From positions 1 through 33,862 of the forward strand of contig JAHBWT010000044.1 in NCBI GenBank assembly GCA_019636815.1: a stretch of DNA of 33,862 nucleotides. The letters are read 5' to 3'. The notes under the pieces were generated by a model that did no database searches, was not told the DNA's origin, and saw only the letters and a list, made by a program, of their open reading frames with translations. A program made the translations under genes and the position numbers. Numbering within the stretch: position 1 is the stretch's first letter; every line of letters begins with the position of its first letter. This DNA is from Nitrospira sp. GTDB taxonomy: Bacteria > Nitrospirota > Nitrospiria > Nitrospirales > Nitrospiraceae. This document shows positions 8,151-18,500 of the stretch, in pieces.

Positions 8151-8674
8151 CCGTTCCTCCATGGCACGAAGAGCCGATTGCGAAACAGCATAATCGGGAG
8201 GCGTTTGATTGCGGCGACGCAGCCCTCAATGATTTTCTGCGACGTCATGCCCGTCAAACGCATGAGGGGGGCGGGGCGAAAATCTTTCTCGCGGTAAGGG
8301 ATGATGACGCGACTCTGGTGCTAGGTTTCTACTGCCTCAGTCCTGCCTCGATAGAATTTTCCCGCGCACCTGATGTGGTGAAGCGTGGACTGGCGCGGCA
8401 TGATGTTCCCGTGTTCCGCCTCGGTCGGCTGGCTGTCGCCCAATCCATGCAAAGGAATGGGCTGGGAGGCCAATTGCTTCTAGCTGCTGGTCGTCGGTGT
8501 CTTCGTGCCTCTCAGGAAGTCGGCGGCGTGGCCTTGCTGATTGATGCCAAGAATGAAGGCGTCGCACAGTGGTATGCCAGCTATGGCGCATTGCCCCTTC
8601 TGGACACGCCTCTCTCCCTGCTTCTGCCTCTGGCAACCATCCAAAAGGTCTTAGAAGCTGCCAACAAACTATAG
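8147..8674 (+). CDS. TacT-type GNAT acetyltransferase toxin
   Basis: A 175-residue GNAT-fold toxin paired with a DUF1778 antitoxin. Characterised relatives (TacT, AtaT, ItaT) acetylate the amino group of charged tRNAs and halt translation. The acetyl-CoA pyrophosphate loop is Q-R-N-G-L-G-G at 102-108, preceded by the strand RLGRLAV (91-97). The tyrosine in the C-terminal WYASYG motif (Tyr143) corresponds to the catalytic position in TacT. The N-terminus has the typical FDCGDAALNDFL segment seen in this toxin group. The length is normal and no key residue is missing, so the toxin looks active. It overlaps the antitoxin by four bases. Which tRNA it targets cannot be read from sequence. A perfect hairpin follows the stop. 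Confidence 0.9.
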   Translation: MTVPPWHEEPIAKQHNREAFDCGDAALNDFLRRHARQTHEGGGAKIFLAVRDDDATLVLGFYCLSPASIEFSRAPDVVKRGLARHDVPVFRLGRLAVAQSMQRNGLGGQLLLAAGRRCLRASQEVGGVALLIDAKNEGVAQWYASYGALPLLDTPLSLLLPLATIQKVLEAANKL

Positions 8675-8702
8675 TTCGGTCGTGTCGCACAAAAGAAATT
8701 CC

Positions 8703-8724
8703 AGAGCGGGCATTCGCCCGCTCT
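8703..8724 (+). terminator. Hairpin after the TA operon, possible terminator
   Basis: A perfect 9-bp stem AGAGCGGGC / GCCCGCTCT with a four-base loop ATTC starts 29 bases after the toxin stop. On the plus strand the U-tract is poor (TTAGG, with TTTTG some 15 bases on). On the minus strand a T-rich stretch follows more closely. It could act as a weak or bidirectional terminator. Confidence 0.45.
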
Positions 8725-8780
8725 TAGGTCGGAGCTTTTGTTAGTTCACACACTTCATACAACCGTACAACCCCGCCAGC

Positions 8781-8897
8781 AATAAGGACACGCTCGAACT
8801 GCGGTGGTGGCTGTTGGGATTCGGAGATATGGTCGAGGTCTTGGGGCCAAAGACCCTGCGCAAAGAGTTTGCCGCAACCGCGAAACGCTTATCATGA
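8781..8897 (+). pseudogene. C-terminal fragment of a WYL-domain transcriptional regulator (copy 2)
   Basis: The frame NKDTLELRWWLLGFGDMVEV, then LGPKTLRKEFAATAKRLS and a stop at 8895-8897, is the extreme C-terminus of a WYL regulator. It matches copy 1 (7709 onward) without gaps over about 35 codons, with roughly three quarters of bases identical by eye. Upstream of the AAT AAG codons the similarity ends. It is a remnant, closer to the family consensus than copy 1. Confidence 0.6.
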
Positions 8898-8902
8898 TCC
8901 CG

Positions 8903-8930
8903 TGTAACCTTTTCAATGCTCGCGACGACT
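8903..8930 (+). promoter_or_regulatory. Possible ECF-type promoter for the sigma/efflux operon
   Basis: TGTAACC (8903-8909), 16 bases, then CGACT (8926-8930). A '-AAC-' -35 box and a CG-starting -10 box are typical of ECF sigma promoters in general. The site lies 69 bases before the first gene of an operon that encodes an ECF sigma factor, so autoregulation is plausible. This is a single-site guess with no second example in the window. Confidence 0.2.
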
Positions 8931-8998
8931 AGAGAACAGAAGGAAGGAACTGGGGTTGGTCCCAGGCCTCGACTAACCACTTATCGAAGGAGGGTATC

Positions 8999-9601
8999 AT
9001 GAGATCGAGTACACCGTTGATGTTGGGCATTGTATTAGGCAGCGCGCTGATCGCTTCACCGCCGACATGGGCTGACGGTGGGGGCCGTTGTTCAGGCGGC
9101 AAGGGCCAAGCCACGTCATATCAGAAGGGACATGGTTACGGAGGTGCGACCGGCCACCTGTTACGCTATCTGATGAAGAACAAGCAGGAGATCGGTCTGA
9201 CCGATGAGCAGATCGCCAAGCTGCGGACGGTGACGCTCGATTCCGATCGGGACAGGATTCGGGTAAAGGCGGATATGATGGTCAGCGAACGGGAGCTCCG
9301 CTCATTGCTGTGGGATCAAAAAGCGGAATTGCCTGCGATCGAAGCGAAGATCAGGGAGAAGGAATCGCTGGTCGCCGCGGGCCAGATCATCGGCATCAAG
9401 GCCAAGCGGGAGCTGCTCGGCGTCTTGACGGCCGAGCAGAGGACCAAACTCAAAGCCCTGCGGGAACAGCACCGGCAGGAGCGGCGCCACATGATGCGCG
9501 CCGAGGCCGGTGAACCGGCGAATGGACTCCATGCCGGGGCGTTCACCGAAGTTTTCGAGGTCGAGGCGGCCGACGTGGATGGTGAATTCTCGGCCGGCTG
9601 A
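8999..9601 (+). CDS. Spy/CpxP-like periplasmic protein
   Basis: A 200-residue exported alpha-helical protein of the Spy/CpxP (LTxxQ) type. Such proteins act as periplasmic chaperones or envelope-stress and metal sensors. The signal peptide covers residues 1-25 (cleavage after TWA). The first LTxxQ-like motif is IGLTDEQIAKL and the second is LTAEQRTKLKAL, the two signatures of the family, joined by long charged helices. A Cys/Gly/His-containing segment (GGGRCSGGKG, YQKGHGYGG) follows the signal and could bind metal. A strong ribosome site (AAGGAGG) precedes the ATG. It is the first gene of the sigma-efflux operon, six bases before the sigma-gene frame. In related loci such a protein feeds stress or metal status to the regulators downstream; that role is inferred here. 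A second Spy-like gene is at 19417. Confidence 0.8.
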   Translation: MRSSTPLMLGIVLGSALIASPPTWADGGGRCSGGKGQATSYQKGHGYGGATGHLLRYLMKNKQEIGLTDEQIAKLRTVTLDSDRDRIRVKADMMVSERELRSLLWDQKAELPAIEAKIREKESLVAAGQIIGIKAKRELLGVLTAEQRTKLKALREQHRQERRHMMRAEAGEPANGLHAGAFTEVFEVEAADVDGEFSAG

Positions 9602-9607
9602 TCTTGG

Positions 9608-10324
9608 ATGTGTTCGACACTCGACAGAATCTTGCGCGGTGCTATGATGGGCGACGGTTCGGTTCTGGCGAATACGGCGACCGTGTGGGGACTCCTTCTG
9701 CCGATGACCGATGAGTCGTTGACGATTCAGGAGCGCACGTCGGAAGATCGGGACCTTCTCCGGCTGATTCAAGGGGGAGAGACCGACCGATTTGCGGCGA
9801 TCATCGGCCGATATCAACAACACGTCGCCCGTATCGTCGGCCGGCGGGTGCCGGCGGATCATCTCGAAGAGATCGTGCACGACGTATTCGTGAGAGCGTA
9901 CTTCGGGTTGGCCCAATACTCGGAATCGGTTTCTCTCGACCATTGGTTGTCCGGCATCGCCGTCCGTACCTGCTACGACTTCTGGAGAGCGAGAAAACGC
10001 GAGGAAGTTCCGGCCAGTTCGCTGACCAACGAGCATCATCGATGGATTGAACGGGTGCTGGCCCCGCAGTCTGACGAGGAGTTCCACGACCAGGTCCGGC
10101 GGCGCGAGGCGGCGGACGTGCTGGAATGGGCGCTCGGACAACTTTCGCCGGAGCATCGCGCTGTGCTGACGCTGGTTCACCTCGACGGCTATTCGGTGCG
10201 AGAGGCCGCGCAGTTGTTGGGATGGAGCGCCATCAACGTCAAAGTACGGGCGTATCGGGCGCGACAGGCGCTTCGGAGGATTCTGGAGGCGGTTCACGAA
10301 GGAGACCATGATGCAACGGTCTGA
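9608..10324 (+). CDS. ECF-type RNA polymerase sigma factor
   Basis: An extracytoplasmic-function sigma-70 family protein. Region 2 runs from about residue 48 to 130: LLRLIQGGETDRFAAIIGRY, the core-binding EEIVHDVFVRAYFGL helix, and the -10 recognition part ending DFWRARKR. Region 4 is near 175-230: LSPEHRAVLTLVHLDGYSVR, then EAAQLLGWSAINVKVRAYRA, a clear helix-turn-helix. No regions 1 or 3 are present, as expected for an ECF factor. The start is uncertain: the frame opens at 9608, but homology begins after Met33 (ATG 9704, MTDESLTIQERT), which is a more typical start. The gene overlaps the next one by 17 bases. It should direct transcription of this operon in response to an envelope signal relayed by the next two gene products. 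Confidence 0.9.
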   Translation: MCSTLDRILRGAMMGDGSVLANTATVWGLLLPMTDESLTIQERTSEDRDLLRLIQGGETDRFAAIIGRYQQHVARIVGRRVPADHLEEIVHDVFVRAYFGLAQYSESVSLDHWLSGIAVRTCYDFWRARKREEVPASSLTNEHHRWIERVLAPQSDEEFHDQVRRREAADVLEWALGQLSPEHRAVLTLVHLDGYSVREAAQLLGWSAINVKVRAYRARQALRRILEAVHEGDHDATV

Positions 10325-10619
10325 CGACAGGATTCATACGGTTGAGCGCGCCTTGACCGAGGCCTATCGCGCGAGCGCAATCGGCGAAGTCGACGTGACG
10401 CAGGCCGTCATGCGGGACATTCGCCGCTCGGTGGACGACGGCAGCCGGTGGGGGCCCTCCGTCGTACTGGATCAGCTGGTCTGGCGGGCGGCGACCATCA
10501 CCGCCGCGGTCGTGCTCGTCGTGACGGTGCTGACGATCGGGATGTTTCGGACGACGCCGGGGGAGAGCGCCTGGTTGTTGGTTGAGGAGTTCGAATCGGC
10601 TCCGTTGTTCGGGGATTAG
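10308..10619 (+). CDS. Short single-helix membrane protein, putative anti-sigma factor
   Basis: A 103-residue protein with an N-terminal cytoplasmic helical part (1-57, charged), one transmembrane helix near 60-80 (WRAATITAAVVLVVTVLTIG) and a short periplasmic tail. I recognise no sequence family. Its position just after an ECF sigma gene (17-base overlap, so translationally coupled), its size and its topology match short anti-sigma factors such as CnrY. There is no zinc-binding HxxxCxxC motif, so it is not a ZAS-type anti-sigma. A good site (GAAGGAG) precedes ATG 10308. The product should hold the sigma at the membrane until the periplasmic sensor reports stress. This role is inferred from context. 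Confidence 0.65.
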   Translation: MMQRSDDRIHTVERALTEAYRASAIGEVDVTQAVMRDIRRSVDDGSRWGPSVVLDQLVWRAATITAAVVLVVTVLTIGMFRTTPGESAWLLVEEFESAPLFGD

Positions 10620-10710
10620 CCTGAGAGGGTGAATCTCCCGGCGAGGCGAGCATCGAGCCGGCCGGCGTGTTACCGTGTTGCTCGTGAATCAGGATGAGGA
10701 GGAATGTGGC

Positions 10711-11130
10711 ATGTCACGATTCAAATTATGGGCGGGCCTGATCATCCTGTTCGGAGCCGGGGTGTTGACCGGCACCGTCGTCGCCTCGCTCTATGCCGAC
10801 TCGGAGCGGGCGCATCGCGGCGCGCGCGGCCCGGCCGCCCAGCACGAGCGGATCATGAAACGCCTCACACAGGAGTTGTCGCTGACCGCGCAGCAACAAG
10901 CCGAGGTCGAACCGATCGTGACCCGCACCCATGTGGCGATCCTCTCCCTTCGCTTTTCGCATCAGCCCGAGGTTGAACAGATCCTGACCAGGGGAATGGC
11001 GGAGCTCAAAGAGAAATTGTCTTCGGCGCAACAGTCAGAATTGGAACGGATGTATGCCGACCTGCAGCAGCGCTGGCAGGTCTCGAGAGACTATCTGGAA
11101 ACGACCAAACGTGGAATGACGCCGCCGTAA
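10711..11130 (+). CDS. Membrane-anchored periplasmic heavy-metal-sensor-like protein
   Basis: A 139-residue protein with one N-terminal helix (about 7-27, with GxxxG-like glycines) and a periplasmic all-helical domain of the Spy/CnrX 'periplasmic heavy metal sensor' type. It contains LSLTAQQQAEVEPIV and LSSAQQSELERMYADLQQRW, two LTxxQ-like repeats that form the helical hairpin. Candidate ligands His35, His45, Met49, His74 and His84 lie in the sensor part, but I cannot match them one to one with the CnrX sites. ATG 10711 follows AGGAGG at eight bases. The open frame reaches back to a TTG at 10675 without support. It sits between the presumed anti-sigma and the efflux genes, as CnrX does, so a sensing role for metal or envelope stress is likely. 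Confidence 0.75.
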   Translation: MSRFKLWAGLIILFGAGVLTGTVVASLYADSERAHRGARGPAAQHERIMKRLTQELSLTAQQQAEVEPIVTRTHVAILSLRFSHQPEVEQILTRGMAELKEKLSSAQQSELERMYADLQQRWQVSRDYLETTKRGMTPP

Positions 11131-11169
11131 CACGCCGCCTCCACTTCGAGCCACTCACAAAAGGACATC

Positions 11170-12390
11170 ATGGCAGAATCCATGCACTTTGCGACGACGG
11201 TGAAACGGTGGCTGCTCGGGCTCTTTGCGGCCTGCCTCCTCGCGCTGGGCGGGTACGCGTTCCTGGAGAAATCGGGTGAAGAATCGTCGCGCGCCGGCCA
11301 AGCACCCGGCGGCCCACGCGCCGTGCCGGTGCAGGCCGCCGCGGCGAAGACGGGCGACGTCGGCATCTATTTGAACGGGCTCGGCTCGGTCGTGCCGCTC
11401 CATACCGTCAAGGTCAGGAGTCGCGTCGACGGGCAACTCATGAACGTGCTGTTTCAAGAAGGGCAGATCGTCGAGCGCGGCGAGCTGTTGGCCAAGATTG
11501 ATCCGCGACCGTTCGAAGTGCAACTGACTCAGGCCGAAGGGCAGATGGCCCGCGATCAGGCGCAGTTGAGGAACGCCCGCTTGGACCTGGAGCGGTACAA
11601 AGACCTTTTCAAACAGGGCTTTGTTCCCAAACAACAGGTCGACACCCAGGACGCGATGGTGCGCCAATTCGAGGGGGTCGTGAAGACCGATCAAAGCCAA
11701 ATCGACAATGCCAAGCTCCAACTCGCCTATAGCCGCATCACGGCCCCCATCAGCGGTCGGGTGGGATTGCGGCTCGTGGATCCCGGGAACATCGTGCATG
11801 CCAACGACACGAACGGGCTGGTCGTCATCACGCAGCTCATGCCCATCACGGTCGTCTTCACCATTCCGGAGGACAGTCTGCCGCCCGTGCTCGAGCGGCT
11901 CAACGCGGGACAACAGTTGACGGTCGATGCGTTCGACCGGGAGCAAAAGAAAAAACTCGCCAGCGGCACGCTCCTGACGGTGGACAATCAAATCGATCCC
12001 AACACCGGTACGATCCGGCTCAGGGCGGTGTTTCCGAACGAAGACGGCGCATTGTTTCCCAACCAGTTCGTCAATGCGCGATTGCTGCTGGAGGTGAAGC
12101 AGGGCGTCACGATCGTGCCGTCCGCCGCCGTCCAGCGGGGAGTGAAGGGTCCCTTCGTGTACGTCGTGAACAGCGACCGGACGGTCGCCGTCCGAAGCGT
12201 CGGCGTCGGCGCCGCGCAGGGCGAGGACGTGTCGATCACCGCGGGGCTTTCTCCGGACGAGCTGGTCGTCGTGGACGGAACCGAGAGACTGAGGGAAGGC
12301 AGCCGAGTCGAGATCCGAAATCGGGACGACCGGCAGCCCGCCGCTCCGCCGTCCGAATCCGAGAAACCGCAACAAGGAACGCAATTGTGA
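11170..12390 (+). CDS. mdtA: RND efflux periplasmic adaptor subunit, MdtA type
   Basis: Membrane fusion protein (406 residues) linking an inner-membrane RND pump to an outer-membrane channel. An N-terminal hydrophobic anchor/signal lies at about 13-31. It is followed by the barrel-sandwich half-motif [20 protein letters not shown], the alpha-hairpin ([20 protein letters not shown] to QIDNAKLQL), the second lipoyl half ([20 protein letters not shown]), the beta-barrel ([20 protein letters not shown]) and the membrane-proximal domain ending [15 protein letters not shown]. The [16 protein letters not shown] stretch is typical of MdtA-like adaptors. The stop overlaps the start of the first pump gene (GTGA). 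The product should trimerise and serve both pumps encoded next. Assignment to the Mdt branch rests on motif recall and on the tandem pumps. Confidence 0.92.
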   Translation: MAESMHFATTVKRWLLGLFAACLLALGGYAFLEKSGEESSRAGQAPGGPRAVPVQAAAAKTGDVGIYLNGLGSVVPLHTVKVRSRVDGQLMNVLFQEGQIVERGELLAKIDPRPFEVQLTQAEGQMARDQAQLRNARLDLERYKDLFKQGFVPKQQVDTQDAMVRQFEGVVKTDQSQIDNAKLQLAYSRITAPISGRVGLRLVDPGNIVHANDTNGLVVITQLMPITVVFTIPEDSLPPVLERLNAGQQLTVDAFDREQKKKLASGTLLTVDNQIDPNTGTIRLRAVFPNEDGALFPNQFVNARLLLEVKQGVTIVPSAAVQRGVKGPFVYVVNSDRTVAVRSVGVGAAQGEDVSITAGLSPDELVVVDGTERLREGSRVEIRNRDDRQPAAPPSESEKPQQGTQL

Positions 12391-15300
12391 ACCCGTCCCG
12401 CCTCTTTATCATGCGGCCGGTGGCGACCGCCTTGCTCATGATCGCCATCATGCTGGCAGGGACCTTGGCCTATCGGCAGTTGCCGGTTTCAGCTCTTCCC
12501 CAGATCGATTATCCGACGATCCAGGTCCTGACGTTCTATCCCGGCGCGAGCCCCGACGTGATGGCCTCTTCCGTGACGGCCCCGCTGGAGCGGCAGTTCG
12601 GGCAGCTGCCCGGGCTGAATCAAATGACGTCGACGAGTTCCAGCGGCTGTTCGGTCGTGACGCTGCAATTCAGCCTCGATTTGAGCTTGGATGTGGCCGA
12701 ACAGCAAGTGCAGGCGGCGATCAACGCCGCCTCCACCTTTCTTCCGCGCGACCTGCCGAATCCGCCGATCTACAACAAGGTCAACCCGGCCGATGCCCCG
12801 ATCCTGACGTTGGCCATGACCTCGACGACGTTGCCCCTGTCCCGAGTCCAAGACCTTGCGGAAACCCGGTTCGCGCAGAAAATCTCCCAGCTCTCCGGCG
12901 TGGGGCTTGTCAGCATCAGCGGCGGCCAGCGGCCGGCCGTACGCATTCAGGCCAACCCGCGCGCGCTGTCGGCCTACGGGCTCACGCTGGAGGATCTGCG
13001 GGTGGCCGTGGCCGCCGCGAACGTGAATCAAGCCAAGGGGGCGTTCGACGGGCCGCGGAGGTCTTCGATCATCAACGCGACCGATCAACTGCTGTCGAGC
13101 CACGAGTATCGGCCGTTGATCGTGGCCTATCGCAACGGCGCGCCCGTCCATTTGTCCGACGTGGCCGACGTCATCGACGACGTAGAAAACATCCGGCAAG
13201 CCGCCTGGATGGATCGGACGCCGGCGGTGCTCGTCAATATTCAACGGCAGCCGGGGGCGAACGTCATCGAGGTGGTGGATCGCGTCACACAACTGCTGCC
13301 ACAACTTCAGAGCACGTTGCCGTCCGCCGTGCGCGTCACGGTCTTGACCGATCGGACCACGTCCATCCGCGCCTCGGTGCGGGACGTGCAGTTCGAGCTG
13401 ATGTTCGCCGTGGCGCTGGTCATCATGGTCATTTTTCTCTTCCTTCGGACGCTATCAGCCACCGTCATCCCCGCGGCGGCGGTTCCGCTGTCCATCGTGG
13501 GCACGTTCGGCGCCATGTATTTGATGGGGTTCAGTCTGAACAATCTGACGCTGATGGCCCTCACCATTTCGGCGGGATTCGTCGTGGACGACGCCATCGT
13601 CATGATCGAAAACATCTCGCGGTACATCGAACGGGGCGATCCGCCGCTCCGGGCCGCCCTCAAAGGGTCCAAGCAGATCGCGTTTACCATTCTCTCGCTG
13701 TCCATCTCGCTGATCGCGGTGTTGATCCCGTTGCTCTTCATGGGCGACGTCGTGGGCCGGCTGTTCCACGAGTTCGCCGTCACGCTGAGCGTTACCATCG
13801 CCATTTCAGCGGTCGTCTCGCTCACGCTGACGCCGATGATGTGCGCGAGGCTGTTGCGCCGCCGTGACGACGCGGAGCAGGAACGGTTCTATACCGTATC
13901 TCAACGGGTGTTCGACCGGATCATCGCCGCCTACGGCAGGACGCTCCGGTGGGTGTTGAACCGCCAATCCGCAACGCTGGCCGTGGCGATCGGGACGCTC
14001 CTGTTCACCATCCTGCTGTATGTGGTCGTGCCCAAGGGTTTCTTTCCCGTCCAGGACACGGGAGCGATTCTGGGCATTTCCGAGGCGGACCAATCGATCT
14101 CGTTCGGTGCCATGGCCGACCGCCAGCAGGCGCTGGCCGACGCCATCCTGGCCGATCCGGCCGTCGCCAGCCTGTCTTCGTTCATCGGAATCGATGGGAC
14201 CAACACGACGCTCAACAGCGGGCGCATACATATCAATTTGAAGCCCCTCGCCGAGCGCAACATCAGCGCGCCGGACTTGATTCCCCGGCTGCAGGCCCGG
14301 GCGGCCGGCGTCGACGGCATCACGCTGTTTCTCCAGCCGATACAGGGCCTCACGATCGAGGATCGAATCAGCCGGACGCAGTACCAATATACGCTGGAAG
14401 ATGCGGATCCCGAGGAGTTGAGCCGATGGGCGCCGGCATTCGTCGAGGCGCTCCAGGCCCTGCCCGAGTTACGGGACGTGGGCAGCGATCAGCAGGACCG
14501 GGGGCTCTCCTCCCTGCTGCACATCGACCGCAGCACGGCCGCGCGGCTGGGCATCACGCCCCAACTGATCGCCGAGACGCTCTATGACGCGTTCGGGCAG
14601 CGGCAGGTCTCTACGATGTTCACGCAACTGAACCAGTACCGTGTCGTGCTCGAGGTGATGCCGGAATTCCAGAGTGGGCCGCAGGCGCTCCAGTTCCTCG
14701 ACATCCGATCGTCGACCGGCGGGCAGGTTCCGCTGAACGTCTTCACGAAATTTTCAGAGACGACCACTCCGTTGGCCATCAACCGGCAGGGGCAATTCCC
14801 CGCGGTCACGCTCTCGTTCAACCTGGCGCCGGGGAAATCACTCGGTGATGCCGTGACGGCGATCGAGCGGGCGGCGGCGGCCATCGGCCTTCCGGCCAGC
14901 ATCAGGGGGAGCTTTCAAGGCGCCGCTCAGGCGTTCCAGGCCTCGCTTGCGAACCAAACGTGGCTGATTTTGGCCGCGCTGGTTACCGTCTACATCGTGC
15001 TCGGCATTCTCTACGAGAGCTATATCCATCCTCTCACTATCCTCTCGACGCTCCCGTCCGCCGGCGTCGGCGCCTTGCTCGCGCTCATGCTGTTCCGTAT
15101 CGAATTCAGCGTGATCGCATTGATCGGCATCATTCTGCTGATCGGAATCGTCAAGAAGAATGCGATCATGATGATCGACTTTGCGCTCGATGCGGAGCGC
15201 AAAGAAGGCAAGGATCCGGCAGAGGCGATTTACGAAGCCTGCCTCTTGCGCTTCCGTCCGATCATGATGACCACCATGGCCGCGCTGTTCGGCGCTCTCC

Positions 15301-15503
15301 CTTTGGCAATCGGGTCCGGGGTCGGGTCGGAATTGCGGCACCCGCTCGGGATCACGATTATCGGCGGCCTGATTCTGAGTCAGGTCCTGACGCTGTACAC
15401 CACGCCGGTCGTGTATCTCGCCTTCGACCGGTTGGCGCGCCGTATGGCTTCCCGTCGCGCTCCGGCCGCGCAGGCTGAGATTATGAACCCCGGTCCGTTA
15501 TGA
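12387..15503 (+). CDS. mdtB: RND efflux pump permease, MdtB type
   Basis: Inner-membrane proton-driven RND transporter, 1038 residues, complete. The N-terminal TM1 segment is [20 protein letters not shown]. The pore domain begins [22 protein letters not shown]4 carries the proton-relay pair Asp401-Asp402 ([13 protein letters not shown]). The C-terminal half shows [20 protein letters not shown] and the TM10-12 cluster ([34 protein letters not shown], the latter an RND hallmark). Twelve transmembrane segments and two large periplasmic loops fit the family. The start is GTG at 12387, overlapping the adaptor stop by four bases. Two tandem, related permeases after an MdtA-like adaptor is the MdtABC arrangement, in which B and C form a heterotrimer exporting bile salts, novobiocin and zinc-related stressors in enterics. 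Substrates here are unknown. Confidence 0.93.
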   Translation: MNPSRLFIMRPVATALLMIAIMLAGTLAYRQLPVSALPQIDYPTIQVLTFYPGASPDVMASSVTAPLERQFGQLPGLNQMTSTSSSGCSVVTLQFSLDLSLDVAEQQVQAAINAASTFLPRDLPNPPIYNKVNPADAPILTLAMTSTTLPLSRVQDLAETRFAQKISQLSGVGLVSISGGQRPAVRIQANPRALSAYGLTLEDLRVAVAAANVNQAKGAFDGPRRSSIINATDQLLSSHEYRPLIVAYRNGAPVHLSDVADVIDDVENIRQAAWMDRTPAVLVNIQRQPGANVIEVVDRVTQLLPQLQSTLPSAVRVTVLTDRTTSIRASVRDVQFELMFAVALVIMVIFLFLRTLSATVIPAAAVPLSIVGTFGAMYLMGFSLNNLTLMALTISAGFVVDDAIVMIENISRYIERGDPPLRAALKGSKQIAFTILSLSISLIAVLIPLLFMGDVVGRLFHEFAVTLSVTIAISAVVSLTLTPMMCARLLRRRDDAEQERFYTVSQRVFDRIIAAYGRTLRWVLNRQSATLAVAIGTLLFTILLYVVVPKGFFPVQDTGAILGISEADQSISFGAMADRQQALADAILADPAVASLSSFIGIDGTNTTLNSGRIHINLKPLAERNISAPDLIPRLQARAAGVDGITLFLQPIQGLTIEDRISRTQYQYTLEDADPEELSRWAPAFVEALQALPELRDVGSDQQDRGLSSLLHIDRSTAARLGITPQLIAETLYDAFGQRQVSTMFTQLNQYRVVLEVMPEFQSGPQALQFLDIRSSTGGQVPLNVFTKFSETTTPLAINRQGQFPAVTLSFNLAPGKSLGDAVTAIERAAAAIGLPASIRGSFQGAAQAFQASLANQTWLILAALVTVYIVLGILYESYIHPLTILSTLPSAGVGALLALMLFRIEFSVIALIGIILLIGIVKKNAIMMIDFALDAERKEGKDPAEAIYEACLLRFRPIMMTTMAALFGALPLAIGSGVGSELRHPLGITIIGGLILSQVLTLYTTPVVYLAFDRLARRMASRRAPAAQAEIMNPGPL

Positions 15504-18500
15504 ATGTGTCGGCTCCGTTCATCCATCGTCCCGTGGCCACCACCCTGCTGACCGTCGGCGTCACCCTCGTCGGCCTCGTCGCGTTCCAATTTCTCCCGGT
15601 CGCCGCTCTCCCGCAAGTGGAATTTCCGACCATCAGCGTGTCGGCCTATCTTCCGGGGGGAAGCCCGGAAACCATGGCGACCTCCGTCGCGGCGCCGCTC
15701 GAACGCCAGTTCGCGCGCATCGCCGGCGTGACGGAGATGACTTCCACCAGCACGCTCGGCTCCACCGGCATCACGCTCCAATTCGAGCTGGACCGTAACA
15801 TCGACGGTGCCGCCCGCGACGTCCAGGCGGCAATCATGGCGGCGCGCGGCGATCTCCCGTCCACCCTCCCGAGCAGTCCGCGGTACCGCAAGATCAACCC
15901 GGCCGACGCGCCGATTCTCATCCTCGCGCTGACGTCGGATATCGTGAGCCGGGGCCGCATGTACGATGTCGCCTCCACGATTCTTCAACAGAAGCTGTCA
16001 CAAATTGACGGTGTGGGGCAGGTGACGGTGGGAGGCGGCTCGCTGCCAGCGGTCCGCGTCGATCTGAATCTCACGGCGTTGAACAAGTACGGGATCGGCC
16101 TCGGCGACGTTCGCCGGCTGTTGGGCGACACGAACGTCAACCGCCCGAAGGGGCAGCTCACTGACGGGCCGCGCATATGGGAGCTCAGGGCCAACGACCA
16201 GCTGCATGACGCGGAGGAGTATCTCCCGCTGATCGTGAGTTACCGGGACGGGCGGGCCGTCCGGTTGTCGGACGTCGCGACCGTGGAGCATTCGGTCGAG
16301 GATCTGCGGACGACCGGTCTGGCGAACGGTTCACCGGCGGTCCTGATCATCATCAACCGTCAGCCGGAAGCGAACATCATCGCGACCGCCGATCGTATAC
16401 GGGCGATGCTGCCGCAACTGGAAGCCTCCATTCCCGGCAGTATGACCCTCTCCGTCGTGGTCGATCGCACGCCGGCCATCCGCGCGTCGTTGCACGACGT
16501 CGAGCGCACGCTCGCGATCTCGGTGCTGCTGGTGATCCTGGTCGTGTTTCTGTTTCTCCGGGACGTTCGCGCCACGCTCATTCCCTGCGTGGCGGTACCG
16601 GTCTCGTTGATCAGCACGTTCGGCGTCATGTACCTCTTCGACTACAGCCTGGACAATCTCTCGTTGATGGCGCTGACCATCGCGACCGGGTTCGTGGTGG
16701 ACGATGCGATCGTCGTCCTGGAAAACATCAGCCGGTATCGCGAACAGGGGATGGCGCCGTTCCAAGCCGCCCTCCGCGGAGCGCGGGAGGTCACGTTCAC
16801 CGTCCTGTCGATGACGTTGTCGCTCGTCGCGGTCTTTCTCCCGATCCTCCTCATGGGCGGCATGATGGGCCGGTTGTTCCGGGAATTCGCCGTCACCCTC
16901 TCCGTCGCGATTTTGGTCTCGCTCGTGGTGTCGCTCACCGCGACTCCCATGATGTGCGCGAGAATTCTCAAGCCTCACCGCGCGGAGGCTCGCGGCCGGT
17001 GGTATCGATTCAGCGAGCGGGTATTCGAAGGCATGCGCGGCGGATATGCCCGGAGCCTCACCTGGGTTCTGCGGCATCAGCGAAGCATGCTCGCCTTGAC
17101 CCTCGCGACGATGGCTGTCAGCGCGTATTTCTACACCATCGTACCCAAGGGATTTTTCCCTCAGCAGGACACCGGCCGCATGTTCGGGAACATTCATGCG
17201 GCGCAGGACATCTCGTTCCAAGCGATGCGCCAGAAGCTTACGGAGGTGGCGGACATCATCCGGAGCGACCCGGCCGTCGAGACGGTCACGGGGTTCAGCG
17301 GCGGCAGCGGCAACACGAACACCGCCCGCCTGTTCATCGGGTTGAAACCGCTTCACGAGCGGCGGATCAGCGTGGATCAGGTGATCGCCCGGCTGCGGCC
17401 CAAGCTGGCGACGGTTCCCGGTGCACCGACGGTGCTGCAAGCCATTCAAGATCTGCGGATCGGAGGGCGGGCGAGCAGCGCGCAGTATCAATATACGCTT
17501 CAAGGGGTGGACCTGGCCGAGCTGAACAACTGGGCGCTCCGAGTGGAGCACCGGTTGCGTACGCTTCCCGAGATCGCGGATGTCAACAGCGACCTGCAGG
17601 ACAAGGGACTGCAGTCGCTGGTGGTGTTCGACCGCAGCACGGCCTCGCGCCTCGGTCTCAGCCCCCAGCTGATCGACGACACGCTGTACGACGCGTTCGG
17701 CCAGCGGCAGGTTTCGATCCTGTATACCCCCCTGAACCAGTATCGCGTGGTGATGGGAGTTGCGCCGCAGTACTGGCAAGATCCCGCCACGCTTCGTGAG
17801 ATCTATGTGCGCTCTGCGGCCGGAGCTCAGGTGCCGTTAAGCGCCGTGGCGCGTTTCGAACCCACGAATACCCTGCTCCTCGTCAATCATCATGGGCAAT
17901 TTCCTGGGGTGACGCTGTCGTTCAATATGGCTTCCGGGGTTTCGTTGGGGCAAGCCGTGCACGCGATCGAGGAATCCATGCGGGAAATCGGGTTGCCGGC
18001 CGGCATCAGAGGGAGTTTTCAAGGGGCAGCCAAAGCCTTTCAGGCGTCGGTCGAGAGCCAGCCGCTGTTGATCCTCGCCGCGCTCGTCACCATGTACATC
18101 GTGTTGGGCATCCTCTACGAAAGCTACGTCCATCCGCTCACGATTCTTTCAACGTTGCCGTCGGCCGGCGTCGGGGCGCTGCTCGCACTGCTCCTGTTCA
18201 AGATCGAACTGAGCATGATCGCGCTGATCGGGATCATTCTGCTGATCGGGATCGTGAAAAAGAACGCCATCATCATGATCGATTTCGCCTTGGACACGGA
18301 ACGAAAGGAAGGCAAGCCTCCGGAGGACGCAATTTATGAGGCCTGCCTGTTGCGCTTCCGGCCGATCATGATGACGACGACGGCGGCTTTGTTCGGCGCC
18401 TTGCCGTTGGCGCTTGGAACGGGTGTGGGGTCGGAATTGCGCCAACCGCTCGGCGTCGCCATCGTCGGCGGACTCCTCGTCAGTCAACTCCTTACGCTGT

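Noticed and set aside
9302-10309. 335-codon minus-strand frame
   Set aside because: Antisense to the Spy-like and sigma genes, which have clear motifs and ribosome sites.
11155-12384. 409-codon minus-strand frame
   Set aside because: Antisense to the MdtA-type gene; no domains, whereas the plus frame is a complete adaptor.
16331-17779. 482-codon minus-strand frame
   Set aside because: Antisense to the MdtC-type gene; Arg/His/Asp-rich with no family features, a common artefact in GC-rich DNA.
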